From the IMG/VR virus record IMGVR_UViG_3300024332_000004, positions 1 to 35,869 of that record: DNA of 35,869 bases. One strand, given 5' to 3'. Source of the stretch: a virus. The notes under the pieces are model-generated. The model was not told where the DNA came from. It was given only the letters and a program-made list of their open reading frames with translations, and searched no databases. Positions within the stretch are counted from its first letter, which is position 1. Every line of letters begins with the position of its first letter. The position numbers and the translations under genes are program-made. Shown one piece after another: positions 1 to 5,278 of the stretch.

Positions 1-155
1 TGTTGGAGGACTTCAGAGACTAGACCAGAAAGTCTTTAACAAATTTGCTCAACTGGTATCATAAGCAAACCAACCAATCGCTAATGCCTTGCACAGAAAT
101 GTGCGAGGTTTTGGTGGTAAAGGGCATTATTGCCACATTATTTAAACTATATAAT
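1..155 (+). other. Structured non-coding leader, possible small RNA
   Basis: No convincing coding frame covers this left-edge stretch; an open frame runs through it, but the real start downstream is better placed at 156. Several stems can be drawn. GTTGG (2-6) pairs with CCAAC (70-74) and encloses AGACT/AGTCT (17-21/31-35) and TTTGCT/AGCAAA (44-49/64-69). A 9-bp stem with one wobble (82-90/121-129) encloses a perfect GCACA-GAAA-TGTGC hairpin (91-104) stacked directly on it, plus a 16-nt G/T-rich single strand (105-120). GGCA/TGCC (123-126/131-134) is an alternative 3' hairpin just before the ATTTAAAC element. I could not fit a tRNA cloverleaf, and there is no GTTCGA T-loop. It may be a structured 5' leader or a small RNA. 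Confidence 0.35.
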
Positions 156-158
156 ATG
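140..158 (+). promoter_or_regulatory. 19-nt start-codon element, copy 1
   Basis: The sequence ATTTAAACTATATAATATG ends in the ATG at 156-158. Identical 19-mers end in the start codons at 420 and 1241, and near copies at 1865 and 2185. Because the TATAAT-like string touches the ATG, it cannot be a -10 box for the gene it precedes. It is more likely a translation-start or RNA-level signal. Phages and hosts of the Bacteroidota commonly initiate without Shine-Dalgarno sequences, using A-rich leaders. Confidence 0.6.
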
Positions 159-404
159 TTAACACTTAGAAAATTTTACCAGAAAACCTACCCAACAGAT
201 GAATTGGGACAACACATCAATTTAACGACTTTTGTAGCATTAATAGATTGCTTACATAGAGGTGGTGATGTTTACCAATACATTGGTGTACACGACAGCC
301 TAGTTAGAGAAAGACTATTTGAAGAACTAGCAAAAATGTTAGGCTCTAATTACGACTACATTTACGATTTATGGATGCAAGGTCTTTACACAACTAATCA
401 TTAA
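156..404 (+). CDS. Hypothetical early protein, 82 aa
   Basis: This is an uncharacterised protein, the first of the early + strand cluster. The open frame extends upstream to 45. I chose the ATG at 156 because it carries the 19-nt element shared with the genes at 420 and 1241, and because the upstream codons would merely translate that element and the structured leader. The product is a soluble-looking, probably helical polypeptide with an aromatic, acidic C-terminal third (YDYIYDLWMQ) and no signal peptide or membrane segment. Its stop codon is followed at once by the next copy of the element, so genes and leaders are packed with almost no spare sequence. I recognise no family. Its early position suggests a role in host interaction, which is inference only. 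Confidence 0.6.
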   Translation: MLTLRKFYQKTYPTDELGQHINLTTFVALIDCLHRGGDVYQYIGVHDSLVRERLFEELAKMLGSNYDYIYDLWMQGLYTTNH

Positions 405-422
405 TTTAAACTATATAATATG
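404..422 (+). promoter_or_regulatory. 19-nt start-codon element, copy 2
   Basis: An identical copy of ATTTAAACTATATAATATG begins on the last base of the preceding stop codon and ends in the ATG at 420. The whole intergenic gap consists of this element, so it must work without any extra leader sequence. Confidence 0.65.
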
Positions 423-1124
423 TATTTAAAAAAAGCACTAAACGGAATTAACGTACAACTATTGAACTCGCTAGAATATGGCGATGAAATTCAATTAAAT
501 GATCTATACTCTTTATATCATTATTCAGAAGATGATTGTGTAGTAGTAAACAGAACAGATGATTGGACGGAACTGGTTCAAGTCCTATGGGACGAAGATG
601 ACAACAGCATTTTGTTTGAGGTAATAGACAATGACCAGTATCATATTGAGATAGGTAAACCATACAAGGACGAGAGTCATGAAAATGGTCTAAAATACTA
701 TGACAACTTAGAGGCTGTAAAAGTCATAGAGGAATGCTTCAAAACAGATGATGATATGCAAGTACATCATCCAGACTTTCACTCGTATAAAGATGAGGAT
801 ATATTGGAACTTGGTAGTAAGTGGTATGGTATACATCACATAGGTAATCTTAATATAAATAGACTAGGCAATTTAGAGGTCACCCCAGATTACGAATCTA
901 AGTACAAGTCTTTAAAACTTCAATTTACCCAGTTATTCAAATACATGGAGGAGAACACAACATATCTCTGGAGAGATGATTTAGAATGCACTCATGAATG
1001 TGTTGTTCTGGAGGATGTTGAAGATGGTGTAAAGATGGATGAATGTGACGAGCCTACAATGGCTTGTACTGGTAGCAATGTAGTTACTATGATAGAGGAG
1101 ATTAAAAAAACACACTTAGCATAG
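420..1124 (+). CDS. Acidic hypothetical early protein, 234 aa
   Basis: This is an uncharacterised, strongly acidic protein. By eye about 51 of 234 residues are Asp or Glu against about 19 Lys or Arg, with acidic runs such as DEDD and DDD. The C-terminal part has spaced Cys and His residues (ECTHEC near 189-194, then further Cys), which could bind metal but match no pattern I can name. No membrane segment is visible. The start is supported by the 19-nt element touching the ATG. The gene lies directly upstream of the tRNA-Arg gene. Small acidic early phage proteins are sometimes DNA mimics that inhibit host nucleases or RNA polymerase. That is a possibility from composition and position only. 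Confidence 0.65.
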   Translation: MYLKKALNGINVQLLNSLEYGDEIQLNDLYSLYHYSEDDCVVVNRTDDWTELVQVLWDEDDNSILFEVIDNDQYHIEIGKPYKDESHENGLKYYDNLEAVKVIEECFKTDDDMQVHHPDFHSYKDEDILELGSKWYGIHHIGNLNINRLGNLEVTPDYESKYKSLKLQFTQLFKYMEENTTYLWRDDLECTHECVVLEDVEDGVKMDECDEPTMACTGSNVVTMIEEIKKTHLA

Positions 1125-1131
1125 GCTAGGA

Positions 1132-1205
1132 GGCTCAGTAGCACAACTGGATAGTGCAATACCCTTCTAAGGTATCGGTTATAGGTTCGAGTCCTATCTG
1201 AGTCA
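1132..1205 (+). tRNA. tRNA-Arg (anticodon UCU)
   Basis: A complete cloverleaf can be drawn. The acceptor GGCTCAG pairs with CTGAGTC (one G-U pair). The D stem is GCAC/GTGC and the anticodon stem ATACC/GGTAT, with loop CTTCTAA and anticodon TCT at 1166-1168. The variable loop is CGGTT, and the T arm is ATAGG-TTCGAGT-CCTAT. The discriminator is A and no CCA is encoded. It reads AGA, which is the prevalent arginine codon in the AT-rich phage genes here. It lies 7 nt after the acidic protein gene and is followed by a short hairpin, so it is probably processed from the early transcript. Confidence 0.95.
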
Positions 1206-1206
1206 C

Positions 1207-1224
1207 AAAGGCAATTAAGCCTTT
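1207..1224 (+). terminator. Short hairpin after tRNA (processing site or weak terminator)
   Basis: AAAGGC pairs with GCCTTT across the 6-nt loop AATTAA. It sits directly between the tRNA 3' end and the ATTTAAAC element of the next gene. Only a few T residues follow, so RNA processing or protection is as likely as termination. Similar stems precede the ATTTAAA string near 123-134 and 7083-7159. Confidence 0.45.
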
Positions 1225-1243
1225 ATTTAAACTATATAATATG
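1225..1243 (+). promoter_or_regulatory. 19-nt start-codon element, copy 3
   Basis: An identical copy of ATTTAAACTATATAATATG runs from the hairpin after the tRNA to the ATG at 1241. Confidence 0.65.
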
Positions 1244-1582
1244 AAACAGATTACCAGAAAAAAAGACATCCCATTAAATTTGGAGTCCAGAGAATGTACA
1301 ATCTATGAAGTAAAACACATCTGGCATCAGCCGTCAGACCGATGGATATACATTGAAAAACACGAAAATGGTCGGCTACTTCTAAACTTTATGCAAGGTG
1401 ATGACTATAAACTATTCAAGGAAGAATACTGCTGTGAGGATCATGCGTTAAGTAATTTTTATTATGAAATGATCCAAGACAAAATTATTTATTATGAAAT
1501 CAAAGAATTTGAAGACATCGAATTGATAGACAAAATCATATGGATATTCTACAAGGCAAAAGCAAGTATTTTTAATTCCTAA
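1241..1582 (+). CDS. Hypothetical early protein, 113 aa
   Basis: This is an uncharacterised soluble protein, first gene after the tRNA. The start is fixed by the 19-nt element touching the ATG. The N-terminal part alternates charged and hydrophobic residues in a strand-like way (TIYEVKHIWHQ, DRWIYIEKHENGRLLLNFM). The second half is rich in Glu, Asp, Ile and Tyr and probably helical. There is no signal peptide, membrane segment or catalytic motif that I can name. The next gene follows after an 11-nt gap carrying a degenerate version of the element (AAAACCATACAACATG). Role unknown. Confidence 0.65.
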   Translation: MKQITRKKDIPLNLESRECTIYEVKHIWHQPSDRWIYIEKHENGRLLLNFMQGDDYKLFKEEYCCEDHALSNFYYEMIQDKIIYYEIKEFEDIELIDKIIWIFYKAKASIFNS

Positions 1583-1593
1583 AACCATACAAC

Positions 1594-1875
1594 ATGAAAA
1601 GCAATAAACTTATAGCAGAATTTATGGGGTACGAGGTAAATCATAACAAATGCTACTCACCTAAATACAATGATGGTACGATTGCACCAATGCAATTTCA
1701 CAAATCTTGGGATTGGCTTATGCCAGTAGTAAAGAAGATTGAAGATTATTTAAGTGATAATGTAGGTAAAGTAGGGTACTTTGATGAATGTCTAAGCAGT
1801 AACGATTTAAACACAAGATACCAAGCAGTAGTAGAATTTATTAAAAACTTAAAAACTATACAATATGAAAATTGA
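1594..1875 (+). CDS. Hypothetical protein of a recurrent phage family, 93 aa
   Basis: The start (KLIAEFMGYEV), a central HKSWDWLMPVVKKIEDY segment (about 36-52) and an AVVEFIKNL end form a pattern I associate with a small uncharacterised protein common in phages of flavobacteria. No biochemical role is known to me. The protein is probably globular and alpha-helical, with no membrane segment. The ATG follows a degenerate form of the start element. Its end overlaps the next start by 11 nt, and that next start carries a better copy of the element inside this reading frame, encoding the KTIQYEN tail. Family recognition is from memory and should be treated as tentative. Confidence 0.7.
   Translation: MKSNKLIAEFMGYEVNHNKCYSPKYNDGTIAPMQFHKSWDWLMPVVKKIEDYLSDNVGKVGYFDECLSSNDLNTRYQAVVEFIKNLKTIQYEN
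1852..1867 (+). promoter_or_regulatory. Start-codon element variant inside upstream gene
   Basis: AAAACTATACAATATG differs from the core AAACTATATAATATG by one base. It lies within the coding sequence of the preceding gene and ends in the ATG at 1865. Its retention inside a coding region suggests it is selected for at the nucleotide level. Confidence 0.5.
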
Positions 1876-2173
1876 CGAAAGAGAAATACACAACATAATA
1901 TTGATTCATGTTGCCAGAACTTGGGAAAGAATAAGGTTAGAACAACCTCATCAAGAAATGCCATCTGATAACATAGAAAGTGCAAATTCTGTGATCCCAG
2001 AAATAGCATATGTTATTTACAAAACAAAAGTGATCCAGAAACTGATTAATTACGATAAGGATGATTGGAACTGGAGAACGATGACAAATGGATATGCTGA
2101 TTTTTCAGATACTTACATTGAGCAATATGCTCATGAGATAATACATGACCACTATTTAGGAACTCACAATTAA
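1865..2173 (+). CDS. Hypothetical early protein, 102 aa
   Basis: This is an uncharacterised protein that starts 11 nt inside the preceding gene, with the start element directly before its ATG. It is probably all-helical. An N-terminal amphipathic stretch (IHNIILIHVARTWERI) is followed by a central hydrophobic helix (VIPEIAYVIYKTKVIQKLI) and an acidic, His-rich C-terminal part (YEQYAHEIIHDHY-like). No membrane segment or enzyme motif was recognised. The next gene follows after 11 nt that consist of another copy of the start element. Role unknown. Confidence 0.65.
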   Translation: MKIDEREIHNIILIHVARTWERIRLEQPHQEMPSDNIESANSVIPEIAYVIYKTKVIQKLINYDKDDWNWRTMTNGYADFSDTYIEQYAHEIIHDHYLGTHN

Positions 2174-2187
2174 AACTATATAATATG
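2168..2187 (+). promoter_or_regulatory. Start-codon element, copy 4
   Basis: AATTAAAACTATATAATATG contains the full AAACTATATAATATG core and ends in the ATG at 2185. The preceding stop codon lies inside the element. Confidence 0.6.
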
Positions 2188-2730
2188 AAAACAAATTTAG
2201 AGGGTAGATATACATCTACTTATGGTTTCGTTGCAAAAAACGACCTAGAAAAACAAGCAGAAACAACATTTGGTAAAGACTGGGAAGCAGAATCAGATGT
2301 AGAACAAATTCAAGAACTCTGTGATATCATCTATAAGGGAAGATATCTTGTAGATTGTATTGATACCAGAGGTGATGAAGATATTGTAGTAAGAGAGGTT
2401 GATAACTGGGAGGCTTTTATACGACTTGCCACAGATTTAGAATGTGCAAGAATAGAAAATGAAAGACTACAAGACTTGTCCAATGCTCAACACTTAAAAG
2501 ATATTTCATCTGACTTACTAAAAGAAGAACTTGAAAAACGAGGCTATTGTACTAATAATTTATGGGGTACATGGGATGTTCAACAAACTTATGTTTGTGA
2601 CGATGATCAAGCGATGGAAGTTTTAGAAACGGTATTACAAAATGAATACATAGTAAGCCAAACATTTGAGGCTATAGATATGTGGATTGAATGTAATGCA
2701 GAACAAGGAGAGTTTAAAACTAAAGATTAA
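2185..2730 (+). CDS. Acidic hypothetical early protein, 181 aa
   Basis: This is an uncharacterised acidic protein with many Glu and Asp and few basic residues. The middle (about 85-120: WEAFIRLATDLECARIENE and on) looks helical and possibly coiled. Five Cys are spread along the chain without a clear zinc-site pattern. No membrane segment is visible. The start is supported by the start element. The last base of the stop codon is the first base of the next ATG (TAATG), a sign of translational coupling. With the 234-aa gene it is the other large acidic protein of the early cluster. A host-takeover or anti-defence role is possible but unproven. Confidence 0.65.
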   Translation: MKTNLEGRYTSTYGFVAKNDLEKQAETTFGKDWEAESDVEQIQELCDIIYKGRYLVDCIDTRGDEDIVVREVDNWEAFIRLATDLECARIENERLQDLSNAQHLKDISSDLLKEELEKRGYCTNNLWGTWDVQQTYVCDDDQAMEVLETVLQNEYIVSQTFEAIDMWIECNAEQGEFKTKD

Positions 2731-2825
2731 TGAAATACCAGACACAAGAAAACATATTTCAAGCCATCATAATCACATGGGCAATTGGAGTAATAGTATT
2801 AATATCTTATAACATATTTCTATGA
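2730..2825 (+). CDS. Tiny membrane protein, 31 aa
   Basis: This short ORF begins in a TAATG overlap with the preceding stop and ends in an ATGA overlap with the next start, so it fits the coupling pattern of the surrounding genes exactly. After about seven polar residues (MKYQTQE) the rest is one hydrophobic helix, roughly residues 8-29 (Ile, Ala, Val, Leu, with a Trp), long enough to cross the membrane once. It may be a single-pass inner-membrane peptide. Its size gives little statistical support, and the call rests on the tight coupling and the continuous hydrophobic segment. Confidence 0.5.
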   Translation: MKYQTQENIFQAIIITWAIGVIVLISYNIFL

Positions 2826-2974
2826 TCAAAAACTTTCTAAAAGCATTCAAGAAATCTAAGGGTAGGTTGTTCTGGCAACCTTGCCCTTTGTATGCATCCA
2901 GTCCAGAACAAAAGCAAGAATTTATAGCAGAGATTCTTGAAATACTAAACAATAAAATAAAAATCAAAAAATGA
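2822..2974 (+). CDS. Small basic hypothetical protein, 50 aa
   Basis: The start overlaps the preceding stop as ATGA, and the stop overlaps the next start the same way. The N-terminal third is basic (MIKNFLKAFKKSKGR), the middle carries FWQPCPLYASSPEQK, and the C-terminal half is a likely amphipathic helix ending in a lysine-rich tail. There is no membrane segment and no recognised family. The double ATGA coupling is the main reason to believe it is translated. Confidence 0.55.
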   Translation: MIKNFLKAFKKSKGRLFWQPCPLYASSPEQKQEFIAEILEILNNKIKIKK

Positions 2975-3330
2975 CAAACAACGAAACTTACATATCAATA
3001 GTAAAAGCGACATTCTACGCACAACTATTATTAGAATCTCTTGATGAGGTAAGCACAACATCTGTATTTAAACACTCTTTAAAGTACAAGGTGAAACAAG
3101 CAGAGCAAGAACTTGAAAAAGCAACCAACAAACTGCTAGACACAATGTATGGCAATGACCAAGAATTTCTGGTAAACTTACAAAAGCATACAGACGAACT
3201 AATTACTAGACTATCTAAATTAGGAATAGATGAGTTACCTCTGGTAAACAAAATTCTTGATGAGTACCAGAAAGATGCTGATCATTGGAAAGAAAATTTA
3301 ACAATACAATTCACTAAATTAAACACATAA
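2971..3330 (+). CDS. Hypothetical coiled-coil protein, 119 aa
   Basis: This is an uncharacterised protein that is almost wholly helical, with heptad-like spacing of Leu, Val and Ile through the middle (LKYKVKQAEQELEKATNKLL, about 36-55) and again near 70-85. It is probably an oligomeric coiled-coil protein in the cytoplasm. It has no Cys and no membrane segment. The ATG overlaps the preceding stop as ATGA, and one base separates its stop from the next gene. The adjacent genes are also small and uncharacterised, so the context gives no functional clue beyond early expression. Confidence 0.65.
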   Translation: MTNNETYISIVKATFYAQLLLESLDEVSTTSVFKHSLKYKVKQAEQELEKATNKLLDTMYGNDQEFLVNLQKHTDELITRLSKLGIDELPLVNKILDEYQKDADHWKENLTIQFTKLNT

Positions 3331-3331
3331 A

Positions 3332-3757
3332 ATGGAACAAGTAAAAATGGAAGAGTTTATCAAATCAAACATATTGGACACAGTATCAAAAAAATATAAA
3401 TATGATCCAGAATCGATAGAGTATTTAATGAATATTAAAGGACAACTAGTAAATGTATTAAAAACTGTTGATGAAACTATCGAATACATGATAAACGTAA
3501 AGAAAATCAAAGACAAACGTAATGGTGTAGTGTATCCTTTTGATGAGGGTGATGATTACTGGACTATTGAAGAAATGATGGATTACGGAGAATATAAATT
3601 ACTGGTAAACAATAATGAAAACCCAGAAAGATATAAAGTAGTCTGGTCATGTTGGGATTACGAAAGCGAACAGATGCACGATGAAAATCCAAACCAAGAA
3701 TATTTTATGTCAGAAAAATCAGCAATTCAAAAATTAGTAAAACTACAATCAAGATGA
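3332..3757 (+). CDS. Hypothetical protein, 141 aa
   Basis: This is an uncharacterised protein with two visibly different halves. Residues 1-60 are helical and lysine-rich (VSKKYKYDPESIEYLM, LKTVDETIEYMINVKKI). Residues 65-141 are richer in aromatic and acidic residues (YPFDEGDDYWTIEEMMDYG; VVWSCWDYESEQ), like a small beta-containing domain. No membrane segment or catalytic motif is recognised. It starts one base after the preceding stop, and its stop overlaps the next ATG as ATGA. Role unknown. Confidence 0.65.
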   Translation: MEQVKMEEFIKSNILDTVSKKYKYDPESIEYLMNIKGQLVNVLKTVDETIEYMINVKKIKDKRNGVVYPFDEGDDYWTIEEMMDYGEYKLLVNNNENPERYKVVWSCWDYESEQMHDENPNQEYFMSEKSAIQKLVKLQSR

Positions 3758-3909
3758 TAGAAAACGATCCAATATTTAACAAAGTAAAAGATATGTTCCC
3801 AGATGCACCAGACTTTTTTATTAAGGCTATGTATCACAATATCAAGGGAAAACAACACCTCTGGAGAGAAAATACAATGAACGATAATTCAATTCCAGAG
3901 GCAGAATAA
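3754..3909 (+). CDS. Small hypothetical protein, 51 aa
   Basis: This short ORF is coupled to the preceding gene by an ATGA overlap and is the last gene of the first early cluster, before a 72-nt regulatory gap. It begins MIENDPIFNKVKDMFPDAPDFF, then a basic middle (NIKGKQHLWREN) and an acidic end. No family is recognised. Coupling and codon use like its neighbours are the only support. Confidence 0.5.
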   Translation: MIENDPIFNKVKDMFPDAPDFFIKAMYHNIKGKQHLWRENTMNDNSIPEAE

Positions 3910-3940
3910 TTTGTTTTATTAACATAATATGTTAATTTAG
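3910..3940 (+). promoter_or_regulatory. Candidate Bacteroidota-type promoter overlapping an operator
   Basis: TTTG at 3910-3913 is followed after 19 nt by TAATTTAG (3933-3940). That is one mismatch from the Bacteroidota -7 consensus TAnnTTTG, and the spacing is plausible for the -33/-7 pair. It lies in the only sizeable gap (3910-3981) between the first gene cluster and the DnaA-like/integrase section, so a new transcript may start here. The -7 box overlaps the 3' arm of a perfect palindrome, which would allow repression. Confidence 0.4.
3918..3936. promoter_or_regulatory. Perfect 9-bp-arm palindrome, probable operator
   Basis: ATTAACATAATATGTTAAT is an inverted repeat with 9-bp arms around one central A. 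Short perfect palindromes of this kind are typical binding sites for dimeric repressors. A short A/T stem of this type, with no room for a loop, is a poor RNA terminator. It sits between the candidate -33 and -7 elements and 45 nt before the next gene. Confidence 0.5.
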
Positions 3941-3981
3941 CACTCAGAGTAAGTATATAAACTAAAAAAAAAACTGAAATA

Positions 3982-4293
3982 ATGAACGAAAGTAAAATTA
4001 GAAGACTGCAAAAGCAGTATGGATTAAAGGTCTACCAAGACTTAATTGACTCTGGAGAAGCATGGAAAATAGGTGGTGAAACCACTAAGATGTGCCAGAA
4101 ATTAATTAGAGATGGTGCTTGTTTCTTAGCATATTCATCTTATCAACCAAATATTTTTATATCAATTCCATCCAGATACCAAGTATCTAGAGGTGCTGTG
4201 GGATCTATTGAAAGATCTAAAAAATATTGGTCAGATGAATGGAACATCTCACACTTAATAGGAGAGTCAGTAAGACAGAGTACCTCAGTCTAA
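3982..4293 (+). CDS. Conserved small phage protein, 103 aa
   Basis: The N-terminal half (KIRRLQKQYGLKVYQDLIDSG, then EAWKIGG and a second helix with LIRDGACFLA) and the ISIPSRYQVSRGAVGS turn match a pattern I have seen in small uncharacterised proteins of many tailed phages. I know of no assigned function. The protein has no membrane segment. It is the first gene after the palindrome/promoter region, which suggests it is regulated separately from the upstream cluster. An A-rich leader without a Shine-Dalgarno sequence precedes the ATG. Family recognition is from memory. Confidence 0.65.
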   Translation: MNESKIRRLQKQYGLKVYQDLIDSGEAWKIGGETTKMCQKLIRDGACFLAYSSYQPNIFISIPSRYQVSRGAVGSIERSKKYWSDEWNISHLIGESVRQSTSV

Positions 4294-4370
4294 AACAAAC
4301 AAAAAAAACAAACCCTAAAAACTTTGTGATTCACAGAGGTAGGAAACTAATCTTAAAAAACTACAGCAAA

Positions 4371-4937
4371 ATGACAGATCAGACAAAACTAAAACTAGAT
4401 GCAATTATTAAGGTAATTGATAAAACCACAAGAGCAAACGTAAAAACTGGTAACAGAGAAAGACATAATGTAGATGCCAGACAGATTTACTTTAAAATTG
4501 TTCATGACCATTTAAGAATACCTATATCACACTCTGCTAGATATATTAATAAAAATCACGCAACTGGTATCCATAACTTAAAACAATTTAAGAACTACAT
4601 GGAAACCGATAAACATCTTAGAAATAAATATCAAAGTGTAATTGCTCTACTAGATGACTTTGACTTTGAGGTAGACAAAACAGACACAAAAGATATTCTG
4701 GAGGATTATGTATCTCTAATGAAAGAACATAAACAGACAAAAGAGAAGTTGGAAGAGGTCACCCAAAATCAGAATAATACAATAACAGATTTTATAGAGG
4801 CTAATTTTAATAGATTGGATAAAGAAGTTTTGTCTAACATATTATTAGATAGAACAATTGGTACTATTCTATATCAAAACCTTTATAAAATTTTGGAAAA
4901 AAGAAATACATCAATTAATTTAAATACAGATTTTTAA
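4371..4937 (+). CDS. DnaA domain IV-like DNA-binding protein, 188 aa
   Basis: Residues about 34-75 resemble the DNA-binding domain IV of DnaA: an ARQIYFKIVHDHL helix, then the ISHSARYINKNHATGIHNL segment, whose NHATGIH corresponds to the DHTTVLH signature that contacts the DnaA box. No AAA+ ATPase domain is present; the remainder is helical and charged and may be a partner-binding or oligomerisation tail. The frame is open from 4239, but I chose the ATG at 4371 because the earlier codons overlap the preceding gene and give a low-quality sequence, and because ACAGCAAAATG is a typical A-rich start here. It may recognise an origin or compete with host DnaA (inference). Domain call fairly sure, role unsure. 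Confidence 0.7.
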   Translation: MTDQTKLKLDAIIKVIDKTTRANVKTGNRERHNVDARQIYFKIVHDHLRIPISHSARYINKNHATGIHNLKQFKNYMETDKHLRNKYQSVIALLDDFDFEVDKTDTKDILEDYVSLMKEHKQTKEKLEEVTQNQNNTITDFIEANFNRLDKEVLSNILLDRTIGTILYQNLYKILEKRNTSINLNTDF

Positions 4938-4954
4938 CCTTAAATAAACTATAT

Positions 4955-5182
4955 ATGAAAACTCATACTTTATACAAACGAAGAGCCAGAAGACTTTTAC
5001 AACTACAAGGAATAACGCACACAGATGTATGTGAGTATGTTTATGGATCTAAAACTAAAAAAAGTAAACTATGTCAAAAGATTCAAGGAAAAACAGAATT
5101 GTTTTTTAATGAGTCCAGTAAAATAATAGAATACTACGGAGTTTTAGCACAAGAAATAGATGATATAATTACTGAAAGGTAG
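4955..5182 (+). CDS. Possible HTH DNA-binding protein, 75 aa
   Basis: This is a small basic protein just upstream of the integrase. The arrangement RRLLQLQGITHTDVCEYVYG (about 12-31), a basic linker and a second helix ending EYYGV is reminiscent of Cro/XRE-type helix-turn-helix proteins that phages use as switches, but key positions are not clear enough for a firm call. An AAACTATATATG leader, a shortened form of the early start element, precedes the ATG. Candidates are a Cro-like regulator, an excisionase-like factor or an unrelated small protein. Confidence 0.55.
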   Translation: MKTHTLYKRRARRLLQLQGITHTDVCEYVYGSKTKKSKLCQKIQGKTELFFNESSKIIEYYGVLAQEIDDIITER

Positions 5183-5278
5183 AGATTCCCCTAGGGACTA
5201 CAAACTATCAGCCTCTACTGATCATGGAGAGGCATTTCAGACTCATTATAAAACCTATTTAACCTATAAACCTATAAC
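5183..5278 (+). other. 96-nt regulatory gap before integrase
   Basis: No ORF is present. Three structures are visible: the palindrome CCCTAGGG (5189-5196); a stem GCCTCT/AGAGGC (5211-5216/5228-5233) with an 11-nt loop; and three direct ACCTAT repeats starting at 5253, 5262 and 5270, just before the integrase ATG. Direct repeats next to an integrase gene can be arm-type binding sites, and the stem could terminate upstream transcription. No attachment core can be identified from one sequence. Confidence 0.4.

Noticed and set aside
45-155. Longer start for the first gene at 45
   Set aside because: The added codons would translate the structured leader and the start element itself. The ATG at 156 has the same leader as the genes at 420 and 1241.
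140-158. TATAAT in the start element read as a sigma-70 -10 box
   Set aside because: It touches the ATG, so a transcript starting from it would lack the start codon. Bacteroidota promoters also use TAnnTTTG instead.
4239-4370. Longer start for the DnaA-like protein
   Set aside because: It overlaps the preceding gene by 55 nt and adds a low-quality lysine-rich stretch, while 4371 has a typical leader.
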